Assembly: GCA_034406715.1 (NCBI GenBank)
Contig: CP137876.1
Span: 598,001 to 662,000, forward strand
Origin: Rhodotorula mucilaginosa
Taxonomy: Eukaryota; Basidiomycota; Microbotryomycetes; Sporidiobolales; Sporidiobolaceae
Reading direction: 5' to 3'
DNA: 64,000 nucleotides
The notes beneath the pieces were generated by a model. That model saw only the letters and a program-made list of their open reading frames with translations, searched no databases and had not been told where the DNA came from. Below are positions 11,592 through 21,972 of the stretch, piece by piece. Positions within the stretch are counted from its first letter, which is position 1, and every line of letters starts with the position of its first letter. Position numbers and translations under genes: made by a program.

Positions 11592-13369
11592 ATGCCTGGC
11601 ACTACTCACGGGGCTGATCTGACCCGCCGTAAGTCGAACGTAAACCCTCTCTCTACAAAGCTTTCACGAATTGGGAAGGCTGACTGCTCCGCTCCTCTTC
11701 CAGTTCGCGAATACCACACGGTCCGCGTACGCGACGCCGACTCGGGCCGCAGTGTCCAGCTCGTCTTTTCCGAGACGCACGTCGTCGGCGAAGGGTCGTT
11801 CGGCATCGTCACCTGCGCTCAGCTGTACAGCGACAACGAGCACGAGAGGGGCGTGGTCGCCCTCAAGCGGACGAGGCAGGACAAGCGCTTCAAGTGCCGC
11901 GAGATGCAAATCATCTCGGCCGTGCTGCATCCCAACATTGTCAAGCTCCGGTACTACTGGTACGAGGCGGACGAGCAGTCGGATGACTTGTTCCTGAACC
12001 TCATGTTCGAGTACCTCGTGCGCTCCCCTTTCCCTTTCCGACGTCCTATGACGGCGATGACGATGGGAAGAACGAGCTGACCTTCAAGCCTATGTCCGCA
12101 AAGCCGGAGACGCTCTACTGTCTGTACCGCTCGTACGTCAAGCGCCGGCAGTACTTCCCAGACATCCTCATCAAGCTTTACACCTATCAAGTATGTATTC
12201 CCGCACTCTGCTTTTATTTCGTATGCGCTCACGCGCTGGAGCTCTTCTTCCGCAGCTCCTCCGTGGCTTGGCCTACTTGCACGCTCGCGGGATTTGCCAC
12301 CGTGACATCAAGCCGCAGAACCTGCTCGTCGACCCCGACACCGGTCGGCTCGTGATCATTGTGAGAGCCGTACAACTTTGCCTGTCGTTCAGTGGTGCGT
12401 GCTTATTTTGACGACATACTGCAGGATTTTGGATCGGCAAAAGTCTTGAAGGCGGGCGAGCCCAACGTCTCGTACACCGCATCGCGGTACTATCGCGCGC
12501 CCGAATTGATCTTCTCTTCAACTTCCTACGGAGGTCAGTCACCTACCATGATTCGACAATGTCCGGCCGAACCGAGCTCACCTGGAACGATCTGCTGCAG
12601 TCGCAATCGACATGTGGTCGGTCGGCTGCATCCTCGCCGAGCTCATCATGGGCGAGGTGCTCTTCGCTGGAACGAGTGGCATCGACCAGCTTGTGGCCAT
12701 CATCAAGATCCTCGGGACGCCCACGCGCGAACAGATCCTCTCGATGAACGAGTCGTACCACGAACAGGTCTTCCCAGGGTTCGAGCCGGTTAATCTCAAA
12801 AGGGTACGTCGTCGTGTTGTCAGCGCTCTCGAGGTATCTTGCTCGCCTCGGTAGGCTAACAAAGTGCTCGAATGCGGCGCCGTTCGCAGATCATTCCCCG
12901 CGCCTCGCCCGAGCAGCTCTCGCTCCTCAACTCGCTCCTTCGTTACGAGCCCGAAAAGCGCTTGACCGCGATCGAGGCGCTCTCGCATACTTTCTACGAC
13001 GAGTTGCGCCGCGGTACGGGAGCCGGTCCTGCGGGTCCGTGGCAGTTGCGCTTGCCGGGAGGGAAGCAGGCGCGTGTTGACTTGTTCGACTTTACGGATC
13101 TCGGTGCGTCTCGTCCCCCCTTTCCTTGTTGGTCTCCACTCCGCCCTCCGTCTTCGCGGAGTAAAACAGTGGCGTGGCGTTGCAATCAGCCAAGAAGGCG
13201 TGTCTAACGCGCCGACCCGACCTCGGACACAGAATTGTCGATCCGGCCGGATCTCAACAGCCGCCTTGTTCCGCCACACGCCCGCACTCGGCTTTTCGAC
13301 GAGACCGGTCTCGACCTCGAGTGTTTCGAACCCCTCGACGTTGCTCGCTACCGCCTGAACGTCGATTGA
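11592..13369 (+). CDS. Divergent GSK-3-family protein kinase
   Basis: Ser/Thr kinase of the GSK-3/shaggy group. After a 13-residue N-terminus ([13 protein letters not shown], joined across an 80-nt intron) come the glycine loop GEGSFGIV, the catalytic Lys in [30 protein letters not shown], the DFG motif as [11 protein letters not shown], the activation loop [13 protein letters not shown] with the GSK-3-type autophosphorylated Tyr, [19 protein letters not shown] and [20 protein letters not shown], then the C-lobe and a tail ending LNVD. At least eight exons. It differs from the canonical GSK-3 at 50-52 kb in several normally fixed places: ALKR instead of AIKK, RLVIIDFG instead of [15 protein letters not shown] instead of SYICSRYY. 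That suggests a specialised paralogue comparable to the Mck1/Ygk3 branch of yeast. All catalytic residues are present, so it should be active. The start at 11592 gives the shortest sensible N-terminus; an earlier start is possible. Confidence 0.85.
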
Positions 13370-13660
13370 GGGTCGCCAAGCTTTGTTTCCTGTGCCTGCA
13401 GCTTTTCTTCTTGTGCAGATTGACCGGTACCGACCATATCACCCTTGTAGCGCAGAACTCTCTTCTCAAATCTCTTCTTGCATCGCTTACTATGAATTCA
13501 CGATGAGACACAGTGTAGCGCGGTGAAAGACCCGCCAGCGAGAAAGCAAGCGAGAGTGAACTGCCGAACCGATTCGTCAAAGACAAGTGCGACTTCGCAG
13601 CAGGCGATGTGTTTCGGGACTCTATGATACACACAGAAGTTACTCCATCTACAATCCAGA

Positions 13661-16278
13661 TCAGTGCGCAACATGTCCGAGGAGGAGCTCTTCAAACTCG
13701 CCGACGCCCGGCAAGTCCGACGAGTGGCGGTCGACAAAGTCGGAGACGACCCTGGCAACATTCTCCTCGCCAAAGCCGAACATCTCAAAGAGATCCGCCT
13801 GCGGTCCCGAGTGTCCGAAAGTGTGCATCGAGACGCTGGCGTGGGCGTACCGCGCCCAGCCGAACGAACTCCATGCCTCGATGGCGACGACGAGCGCCTT
13901 GTTCGAGGGGAGCACCTGGCGCTTGTACTCGGTAGATTGCTTGTCAAAGAGTTCCATGCACGGCATCGAGACCACCGCAGTGACGATGCCTTGCGCGGCG
14001 AGTCGTTTCGCGACGGAGACGGCGAGAGCGACTTCCGAGCCGGTGCCGACGAGGACGAGTCGCGGGGACTCCGTCGTCGACGATCCGGTGGGGTAGGTGG
14101 CAAGAGTATAGGCGCCCTTGGTTGCGCCGTCGCGCCGAGAGCCCTCGAGGAGTGGGACCGCTTGACGCGAAAAGCAGAGAACGCTCGGTCCGGCTTCGCC
14201 CTCGATCGCGTACTGCCACGCCGCCATGACTTCCTCGGCGTCGGCGGGTCGCCACAGGCGTATACCGGGCAGAGCGCGGAAGAACGAGGAGAGAGCCACA
14301 ACTTGATGCGTTGGGCCGTCTTCTCCGATCCCGATCGAATCATGGGTCGCGACGGTGATCGTGCGGAGTTTCTGAAGGGCAGCCATGCGAAGCGCCGGCG
14401 CAGCGTATAGAGTAAACATGAAGAAGGTGGAGATGATTGGGATGAAGCCGGCAGTCCCAGCGGCCGACTGTGGAAGGTAAGCTGCGAGACCGTTCGCGAT
14501 CGCCGCCATAGAGTGCTCGCGGATGCCGTAGCGGATTTGCCGACCAGCGAAGTCCCCGAGACCAGAGCTGGACTGTACAACCAAAGAGGATGGATGTCAG
14601 TGTGATGTTAGACGCGGGAGAAACGTCTCGGTAACTGACCTGCTGGAACTCGGTCATACCCTTCCAACTGACGAACGTCGATTCAAGCAGGTCGGCGGAA
14701 CCAGCGACAAAGTCGGGGAACTTGGACGCGAGCGCTTCGACGACGATGCCTGAAGACTTGCGAGTCGGTTGCGGCGCCGTTGGCAGCTGATCGCGAGTTG
14801 GAAGAAGCGATTGCCAGTTCGGCGGAAGCTCGCCCGCGACCCGACGCGAGAGCTCGTTCGCCTCGGTAGGGTATGCGGCAGCGTAGCGACTGTAGAGGTC
14901 GTTCCACTCTTGCTCGAGCGCCGCGCCGCGCGGGATGACCTTGGCGTAGGATCGCCTGACCGATTCCGGAACGACGAATCGTTCCTCCGGGTTGAGGCGG
15001 AACTTCTCCTTGACGTAGGCGACCTCCTCGTCTCCGAGAGCTTGACCGTGCGCCGGACCGGTGTCCTGCTTCCGAGAGCCGAACCCGATCGTCGTGCGGA
15101 CAAGGACGAGCGTCGGCGCGCCGGTGTGCTCGCGGGCTTGCTGCAGCGCATCCGCGATGGTCGAGATTTCGCGCGCAGCGTCTTCCTCGTTCTCGGGTCG
15201 TCCGGCATCGATGACGTTCCAGCCTGCCGCTTGGAACCGGAGCGGGACGTCTTCGGTGAAGCAGTTGTCGATCGTGCCGTCGACGGTGATCTGTGGATCG
15301 GGGGCGTCAAAACACGAGGCTACAAGCACTGTTCTTTCGGCCGCTCACTTTGTTACAATCATACACCAGGATGAGGTTGTCCAGTCCGAAGTGTCCTGCA
15401 ACTGAGATAGCTGCAGAATGACGGCCGGTGGTCAGCCAGAGAAAAAGACGGAAGGGAACTCGGGCTTCCTCGCAGGAACTCACCCTCCTGGCCGACGCCC
15501 TCCTGCAAGCAACCATCGCCGGTGAAGCACCAGATCTTGTTGCTGACGATGTCGAATTCGGGCTTGTTGTACTGCGCCGCGAGCTGTTTCGCCGCGATCG
15601 CGAGACCGACCGAGTTCGCGATTCCTTGTCCCTATTCGTGTGTCGGCCGAGTCAGTGTGCTGCTACTAGTGCGGAGGGACGTATCGGAAACTCATGACTT
15701 ACAAGAGGGCCCGTCGTGACTTCAATGCCACACTCCTGCTCAATCTCGGGGTGGCCGGCCGCCTTCGAAGTCTTGAAGTCTCGCGAGTGGTAACGCTTCA
15801 CCTCGTCCAAGGTCCAGGCCTCGTAACCTGCCAACATCAAGTTGATGTACTGCAGCAAGCAAGCGTGACCCGCAGAGCTGCGAGACGCAAAGGCAAGTCA
15901 GAAAAGCGGTTTCGGGGATTTTTTTTCGCGAGACCGGAGTTGCAACGGTACGTACAGGACGAAGCGGTCGCGGTTCAGCCACAAAGGGTTGCGAGGGTTG
16001 TAGCGCATCGCTTCGCGGAACAAGGCGACGCCGATGGCAGCTGCGCCCATAGGCGTTCCGGCATGGCCGCCTTTGTAGGCTTGAACGATGTCGGCGGCGA
16101 GACAGCGGATAGTCGCCAGAACGAGCGCATCCGAGGCAATCTTAAGGTGGTAAGGATACGTAGTCAGTCACTGGTGCACCTCGTCATTGCAGATTCGCAG
16201 GAGGTCCGTAGCGAAACTCACCTTTGGGTTCTCATCGCTCTTCAGCTCGCTCACGGGCAAGGGTGTCGCGTGCGGCAT
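13661..16278 (-). CDS. DAS1: Dihydroxyacetone synthase (formaldehyde transketolase)
   Basis: Thiamine-diphosphate enzyme of the transketolase family. The predicted reaction is xylulose 5-phosphate plus formaldehyde to dihydroxyacetone plus glyceraldehyde 3-phosphate. The N-terminal half shows GGHAGTPMGAAAI, the TPP-binding GDGCLQEG with the paired VYDCN, and ITVDGTIDNCFTEDV. The second half shows GSADLLESTFVSWKGMTEFQ and GRQIRYGIREH, where ordinary transketolases have GSADLTPSNLT; this and the neighbour DAK favour DAS. Then come DSIGIGEDGPTHQ, RPADAEEV and SRQAVPLLEGS. About five to six exons. I place the start at 16278 (MPHATPLPVSELKSDENPK joins in frame to the next exon); an ATG at 16339 is out of frame and forms an overlapping upstream ORF. 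The C-terminus is GHVAH, with no peroxisomal SKL-type signal, unlike the peroxisomal enzyme of methylotrophic yeasts. An unusual transketolase remains the alternative. Confidence 0.8.
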
Positions 16279-16339
16279 GTCGCTTGTCGTCCTTCTCGGG
16301 AACGTGCAGATCGAAAGGTGACTGCGTAAGGGAGCTCAT
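16232..16339 (-). promoter_or_regulatory. Upstream ORF overlapping the DAS start codon
   Basis: An ATG at 16339 opens a 35-codon frame that runs past the proposed DAS start (16278) in a different frame and stops at 16232. If it is in the mRNA leader, ribosomes starting there could not reinitiate at the DAS ATG without scanning backwards. That would make it a repressive element or require leaky scanning. The transcript start is not known. Confidence 0.5.
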
Positions 16340-16966
16340 CGTCTTGCGAGCGGTTGTTTCTGGTCCGCCATCGGAGACTTCGGAGTGGGGCCAGCGGAAG
16401 CTTGGTCAAGGGGGCAGCCGACTTTTCCGAGATCGCTCGAGCCATATCCGACCAGACTCCGGAACGCAGCGGGCCGCCGAACCGCGGGATCAGTCAGTGG
16501 GGGCGAGTCCTGGGGGGGAGTTTGCGCTCTCGGAAGTCCACCCGCCCGACATTTCCGCTCGCCGGAAATGCGATCTCGCGCTGAAGCCCGAAAGGGAAGG
16601 GTCACCCTCAGTTGGTCCGTCCCCCGTGATGCGCCTATAGCCGCTGCTGGCCTGTGTACAGGCTCTGCCAGATCTCCCGAGATCCGCTCTGAGTGCTCTC
16701 TCCGGCGCGGGCGAGACGGAAGAAGCGGCGTCCCGTCTCGGTCCGTCGAAGGCTGATGTTTCCGACTGGGTCCGTGGACGACTGCTGGGCTCGGATCATT
16801 CGGTTGTCGGTCTCTACGCTCTCGTTTGAGGCTGTCTGAACAGCCGAAACTTGCTCCGCCGCAGCGCCGCGATCAACACGCTCGCCGTCCGAGTCGGCAA
16901 CGCAGATGAGCACGTCGCTGGGCTACGCACCGCTAAAGTTGCATCAAGCGTCCGTCCCGCGATACG
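16279..16966. promoter_or_regulatory. Shared divergent promoter of DAS and DAK
   Basis: A 688-bp region between the divergent DAS and DAK start codons. It contains one perfect 8-bp inverted repeat with a 5-nt spacer (16550-16570), several G/C-rich runs near 16500-16520 and 16615-16625 that resemble Mig1/CreA-type sites, and no clear coding frame. Co-regulation of the two genes is an inference from the layout. Confidence 0.65.
16550..16570. promoter_or_regulatory. Inverted repeat CATTTCCG / CGGAAATG, candidate zinc-cluster operator
   Basis: CATTTCCG at 16550-16557 and its exact reverse complement CGGAAATG at 16563-16570 are separated by 5 nt. The core is an everted CCG-N5-CGG pair, the type of site bound by dimers of fungal Zn2Cys6 regulators. 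It lies about 270 bp from the DAS start and about 400 bp from the DAK start. No protein has been assigned to it. Confidence 0.5.
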
Positions 16967-19190
16967 ATGTCACACAAGCACATCATCAACGATCACCGCA
17001 AGCTCGCGGTCGACGGCTTGGTCGGTCTCGGTCGCCTCAATCCTGCGCTCAACATCGACCAGGTCAATCGCGTCGCTTGCTTAAGACAGGTTCCGAAAGA
17101 CCGCGTTGCAATTGTGAGTGCTCTACTCAGCTGCTTGCTACCCTGCTCAAGTCGGTAGGTAACGCTGACCGTCGAATTCAAACGCTGTTGGTGCAGATTT
17201 CGGGAGGAGGAAGTGGCCATGAACCTGCGCGTGAGTGGCGAGATCCTCTCAAGCGGACCTGCTTTGTCGAACCTCCAGCATGCGATATCTCTCGACTGAC
17301 CACTTGCGAACTTTGCGCAGACGCTGGCTTTGTCGGCGAAGGACTTTTGACCGCCGCGATCTGCGGCAACGTCTTTGCTTCTCCGAACGTCGGACAGATC
17401 CGACAAGCCGTCGAACAAGTCGCGAATGACAAAGGAACCCTCGCAGTTGTGATGCGCTACACGGGCGACGTCCTTCTTTTCGGTCTCGCCAAGGAACAGC
17501 AGGCTGTCACAAATCCGGAGCGTCCGTTCCGACTCACCGTCGTCGGCGATGATGTCGCGGTCGGTCGCTCGCAAGGCCGACTTGTTGGACGTCGAGGGCT
17601 TGCGGGGACGGTACTTGTCTACAAGCTCGCGAGCGCACTTGCGGAGACGGGCGCGGACCTTGAGGACGTGCATGCGCTTGCGGAATACGCTGCGACCCGG
17701 GTCGGCACGATGGGCGCCGGGCTTGATCATTGCCGTGCGTTTTTCTGAGACTTCTCAGACAGCAAGTGTTTCCTTGTGACTCACTTGTCGTTCCCGCAAC
17801 AGACATCCCGGGAACCGGTCCGGTCGAGGCTCACCTCGCCGCCACCGAAGTCGAGCTAGGCATGGGTACGGCTCCGGACTGGAAGCCGCCACCGCAGATG
17901 GACCCTCACTGAGACAGACACACCGTCACAGGCATCCACAACGAATCCGGAATCGGCAAAATCCCCTTACCCTCCTCTGCCGAGCTGGTCGAGAAAATGC
18001 TCAACTACATCATCGACACGACCGACACGGAGCGCTCGTTCCTCCCGTACGAGCACGACGGAAAGGACGAGGTCATCCTTCTCGTCAACAACCTCGGCGG
18101 CATCAGCGAGCTCGAGCTGACATCGATCGCGAACGACGTCGTCCATGCGCTCGAAAGCAGGAGGAACAAGATCACCGTTCGACGGTTGATGGTCGGCACT
18201 GTCATGGTGAGCTCTACATCATGTCTGATTTTGACGATAATGTCGAGTGCTGATGTACTCTCGCTGTAGACATCCCTGAACCTACCCGGCTTCTCGATCA
18301 CGACCCTCCTTCTCCCGCGTCGAGACACCGGCAGCAAGTTCTCCCCCGACGACTTGCTCAAACTCTGGGACGCACCGGCGTCTGCACCGGGATGGCGCTT
18401 CGTATCCGCCTCGGAACCGGGAAAGCCCGCTTCTTGGTCGACTCCCTCGACGGAGACGATTTCCTCGGGCGTCAAGAACGGCGCGGCGCCTCTTGCGCAC
18501 TCGGACTATGGCGCATTCGAGCGAGCTGTTGCGGCAGCGTGCGAGGCTGTTGTTGCAGCAGAGCCGGAAATCACCCGCTTCGACACCATCGCTGGCGACG
18601 GCGATGCTGGTCTGACACTCAAGGCCGGCGCCGAAGGTAAGAAGGCAGCCGCACTCGTTTAGCGCCTGCAGATCACTACTGACGCGTGCATCCATATAGG
18701 AGTACTCGAAATGCTTCGAACAAGCGGTCTCGATGGTCAGGACCTCGTCGCTTCCGTCCTGCAGATCGCGCAGGTGGTGGAAAAGACCATGGACGGCACA
18801 TCGGGCGCTCTTTACTCAATCTGGTTCAACGCCCTCGCCGCTGGTCTCACCTCCTCAACTTCTCCATCGCCCGCATCGGCCGCTCTCTGGGCGCAAGCCC
18901 TCGAACACGCGCTCCGCGTCCTGTACGATTACACCGCCGCTCGTCGTCCGTCGCGGACTCTGATCGACCCGCTTGCGGCTTTCACGGAGGCGTTCGCGGC
19001 GAGCAAAGGTACCGGTTTGGACTCGGCGATTCAAGCTGCAGCTGAGGCATGCGAGGAGACGAAAAACTTGGTCGCGCAGGCGGGTCGGGCAGCCTACGTT
19101 GATCGCGCTGGATTGCAAGAAGCTCAGGTTCCGGATCCCGGTGCCTTTGGAGTCGTCACGATCTTGAAGGGAATTCAGTCGAGTCTGTAA
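16967..19190 (+). CDS. DAK1: Dihydroxyacetone kinase
   Basis: ATP-dependent kinase that turns dihydroxyacetone (or glyceraldehyde) into its phosphate for glycolysis. The N-terminal DhaK domain begins MSHKHIIND and shows ISGGGSGHEPAHAGFVGEG (the His codon is split by an intron), AVVMRYTGDVLLFGLA, VVGDDVA, GTVLVYKLASA, and MGIHNESG, which holds the His that binds dihydroxyacetone covalently in this family. VNNLGG and a domain ending in a long linker (about residue 390) follow. The C-terminal DhaL ATP-binding domain shows FDTIAGDGDAGLTLKAGAEG, MDGTSGALYSIWFNALA and DPGAFGVVTILKGI. Length and order match single-chain fungal DAK (about 590 aa). Five or six introns. It is head-to-head with DAS, whose product it would phosphorylate. 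Confidence 0.92.
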
Positions 19191-19610
19191 ATTACCAACC
19201 AGTGTTGTCCATACCCGAACGGATTCGAGGTCTTGTCTCGGAAACAAGCGCACGCCTTTACAAAACCGGACGCGTCTCCAGTCTTGCGAAAAATGACGAA
19301 CGTCAAGTTTCAAGCGCGACGCGCGAAAGAACGCGGGAAAAAATACACGTCGGCGTGATCATGGCGACTGCGACCAAGAAGGTAAAGAGCCAGTTGGTCA
19401 TCGTCGCGAGGCCTTGCGCCCGGCACTTGGACGGCGAGAGGGTTGATCCCTGCCGAGTGACAGTTCCAGCTCTCGTCGGCGATTGTTCGTCGAGACCAGA
19501 TTCGATAACACCCTAGTGTAAAGGCGGAGAAAGGTAATGGCAAAAGAGAGCCATTTCTTGCTCCTCCTCCTCCGCCTACTGTACTACTCCCTGCGTTGAC
19601 GAGTTCGGGG
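19191..19610. other. Tail-to-tail spacer between DAK and SPO7, with a porter relic
   Basis: A 420-bp convergent spacer holding both 3' ends. Apart from the decayed sugar-porter piece listed separately, no feature is seen. Confidence 0.5.
19350..19466 (-). pseudogene. Relic of a sugar-porter (MFS) gene
   Basis: Read on the minus strand, this stretch matches the intact porter gene at 39057-39170 base for base over long runs, including 37 consecutive identical bases (at about 19371-19407). The encoded trace is INPLA..., then GLATMTNWLFTFLV and MITPT, the segment around transmembrane helices 10-11. The frame is lost: a few bases are missing in the loop before the helix and extra bases sit after it. 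No other part of the gene is found around it. It is therefore a small old duplicate fragment, either from this porter or from a close paralogue. Confidence 0.85.
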
Positions 19611-21628
19611 TCACGAAGACGAACCCGGCGGCGAGGGCGGCGGCGGCGAGTCCTCCAGTTCCTCCAGTTCCAGCGTGGTGGTGGTGGTTGTAGAAGAGGA
19701 TACGCAGAAAGTTGTGGTTGTTGTTGAAGAAGACGATGGTGGGGAAGAACAAGACGAGTTCGCGTCGGAGGACTTTGGTTCGGAGAAAGTCGAGCGAGAG
19801 GAAGAGGAAGACGAGGAAGAAGAGGAAGAGGAAGCAGAAGGGGAAACAGAAGAACGAGAAGAAGCAGGGGCAGATGAAGAAGAGGCCGCGACCGATGTTG
19901 CCGTCGCCGGCACGAACGCCGTCCGCGGCGGCCGGGTCGTCGACGGCGGCTGTACCGACGCTGATCGTGCTATCGGCGGCAGCAACGCCGATCTCGCCTT
20001 GCCAGCGTCGTCCCCCTCCTCCTTCTCCTCCTCCTCCCGCGCATCATCTCCTCTTCTTCCTTGTGCCAGACGACGACCACCGTCACCATCACCATCACCT
20101 TTCTCGCCATCGCCCAGTCTCAGCTTCGTCGCTGCTGCTGACGACGACGACGATGACGGCGGTGGCGTCCCGAACGCCTCAGCGCTCTGGTCGGACCCGG
20201 ACGGGCCGGATCCGGAGGCGAACCATCCTCCCCAACTTAATCCCACGCTCCAGGACGAGGAATTTTTGCCCCCTTTGGCTCCAGCCCCAACCACCCTCTG
20301 CGTCGCCTTTGTCTTCGCCCTCCTTTTCGCCTCGGCCCTTCTCCGTTCCCACTCCCCCCTATAGCGCTCATACCCCTCCCTGAAAGCCGGACTCACCCTC
20401 GAACTGAAGATGAGTTCGCCGCGGGGGTTTTGGGCGGGAGGGATTGAGGGGAGTAGAGAGGGGGCGGTGGCAGTGGGTGTGGGTGGTGAGCTATGAGGAG
20501 GAGGGGGGAGGGAACGAGTGACGGCGGTATCGGTCGCTGCTGCGCTCGAGGTTTTTATCGTCGTCGACGGGGGGCCGGGGTTGTTGACGGTAGACGACTC
20601 GATCGTCCTTGTTGTCGGTGGTGGTGTTCTTGGACGGTCTGATAATCGCTGTTTCGCAAAAGCATGCACGGCGTCCTCCGTAGCGGTGTCAACGTCGAGG
20701 TCGAGCGCGACGACGGGTGACAAAGGTGGCGAGACGGGAGGGGATCGGAAACCGCCCGAAGATGCGGACGACGAAGCGATCGACCCGATGGAAGAAGCGG
20801 AACTTTGTCGCGAGAGAGGAGGCATTCCGCTCGAAGAAGAAGAAGAATTGGAGGAGCGAACAGAGGAAGGAGTCCGCGAGAGGGATGTTGACGCTCCTCC
20901 GCCTCCGGGAGAAGAGGGGGAGGGGGAGAAGTATTTCCCGAGGAAGGACGAGGCGAACCAGGATTGGCGGCGCGTGTTGAGGTAGATGTTGAACGGCCTC
21001 AGGGCTCGATTCGCTTGCGGGACGAATCTGCACGGAGTGAATCAGCCCCCGGGGGAGCCTCGAGAGAGTGAGGGGGTGCTGCTCTTACTTGTGAGCGTAG
21101 GCGATCTTTTCGCTGTACATGCCTGTAGCGAAGAAGAGGACGAGGGTGGTAGCTGCTACGAGGAGCATGGCGACGTTGCTATAGTGGACGAGAGAGTACT
21201 GTGTGGGGGCGTCTGTTTCAGCGCGCGGGCTCTCTCTCTCCGGAGAAGGGGAGACTGACGATGGAGGGGAGGACAAAGACGGAGTAGCCGAGATAGGCGA
21301 TGACTGCGCTCAGGGTCAACAGGAAGGCTGTATGGGCGTGGATGTTAGCGACCTGCCATGTTTCCGAGAGTCACCACGGGCGAGAAGGGAGAGTCGGCAC
21401 ACCTTCATATTTGCGTCGCTGTTTCTGTAGCCTGTTTTTGTTGCCCGAGATGACGGTATGTGAGCTCCCTCGAGTAGTCTATAGAGGTCAAGAGGTCAGT
21501 GCGTACCTCTGAGCGTTCTGTTTCAGGCGTTCCTCAAAGACGAGCAAGTCTTTGAACGAGTCTCGGTTCGCGGGCGGGTGGAACGGCGCGGTCCTGGCAG
21601 CAGCACTAGCGGTCCGGCGAGGGTGCAT
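19611..21628 (-). CDS. SPO7: Spo7-like regulatory subunit of the Nem1 lipin phosphatase
   Basis: Probable ER/nuclear-envelope protein that with Nem1 dephosphorylates lipin (Pah1) and so controls phosphatidic acid versus triacylglycerol synthesis. The N-terminal exon gives NRDSFKDLLVFEERLKQNAQ, the conserved Spo7 helix. Next come two membrane segments, FLLTLSAVIAYLGYSVFVL (exon near 21270-21335) and NVAMLLVAATTLVLFFATGMY (near 21100-21190), then IAYAHKFVPQANRALRPFNIYLNTR, all in Spo7 order. The last exon adds a tail of about 450 Ser/Thr/Pro/Asp-rich residues that yeast Spo7 lacks. I choose the ATG at 21628 (MHPRRTASAAARTAPFHPP); an in-frame ATG at 21802 would add 58 residues. The gene is divergent from recyclin-1 and convergent with DAK. 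Confidence 0.8.
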
Positions 21629-21972
21629 GTGGGCATAGGGAGCCCCGAGTGGACGTGGGCTGGCCTCGGCGGAGATGTTGCTTCGAGCGAGGAGGGAGAG
21701 ATCGATCGCGGCGAGGGTATAGAGCTGTTCGCCCAAGCAGCGCGTGTTCCTCTGCAGTTCCCTTTCGCGTACAGTACGGTGCAATCCAGTGTCTGTGTGC
21801 ACGTGTGTGAGTCGGCAAGCGTCTCCCCCACTTATTCATAACCACTTTCCGCGGCTTCTCTCTCGCGCTCTCTCGCATCTGCAGCTCTCGCTGTCCAGTC
21901 CAAAGCGTGCAGACTCCAGTTTCCTTCTGAGGGTCGCCTCTCCTCTGACGAGGACCAAGGCCACCCGACGCC
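21629..21972. promoter_or_regulatory. Divergent promoter between SPO7 and recyclin-1
   Basis: A 344-bp divergent spacer. If SPO7 starts at 21802 it shrinks to 170 bp. The plus-strand side just before the recyclin ATG is rich in CTCTCG-type pyrimidine tracts. Confidence 0.5.

Noticed and set aside
13661-16278. Annotation as ordinary transketolase (TKL1)
   Set aside because: The GSADLLEST..W motif, instead of GSADLTPSN, and linkage to DAK favour dihydroxyacetone synthase, although a tree is needed for certainty.
19675-20364. Glu-rich plus-strand ORF of 229 codons
   Set aside because: Antisense of the Ser/Thr-rich Spo7 tail; the acidic runs come from reversed TCC/TCT codons.
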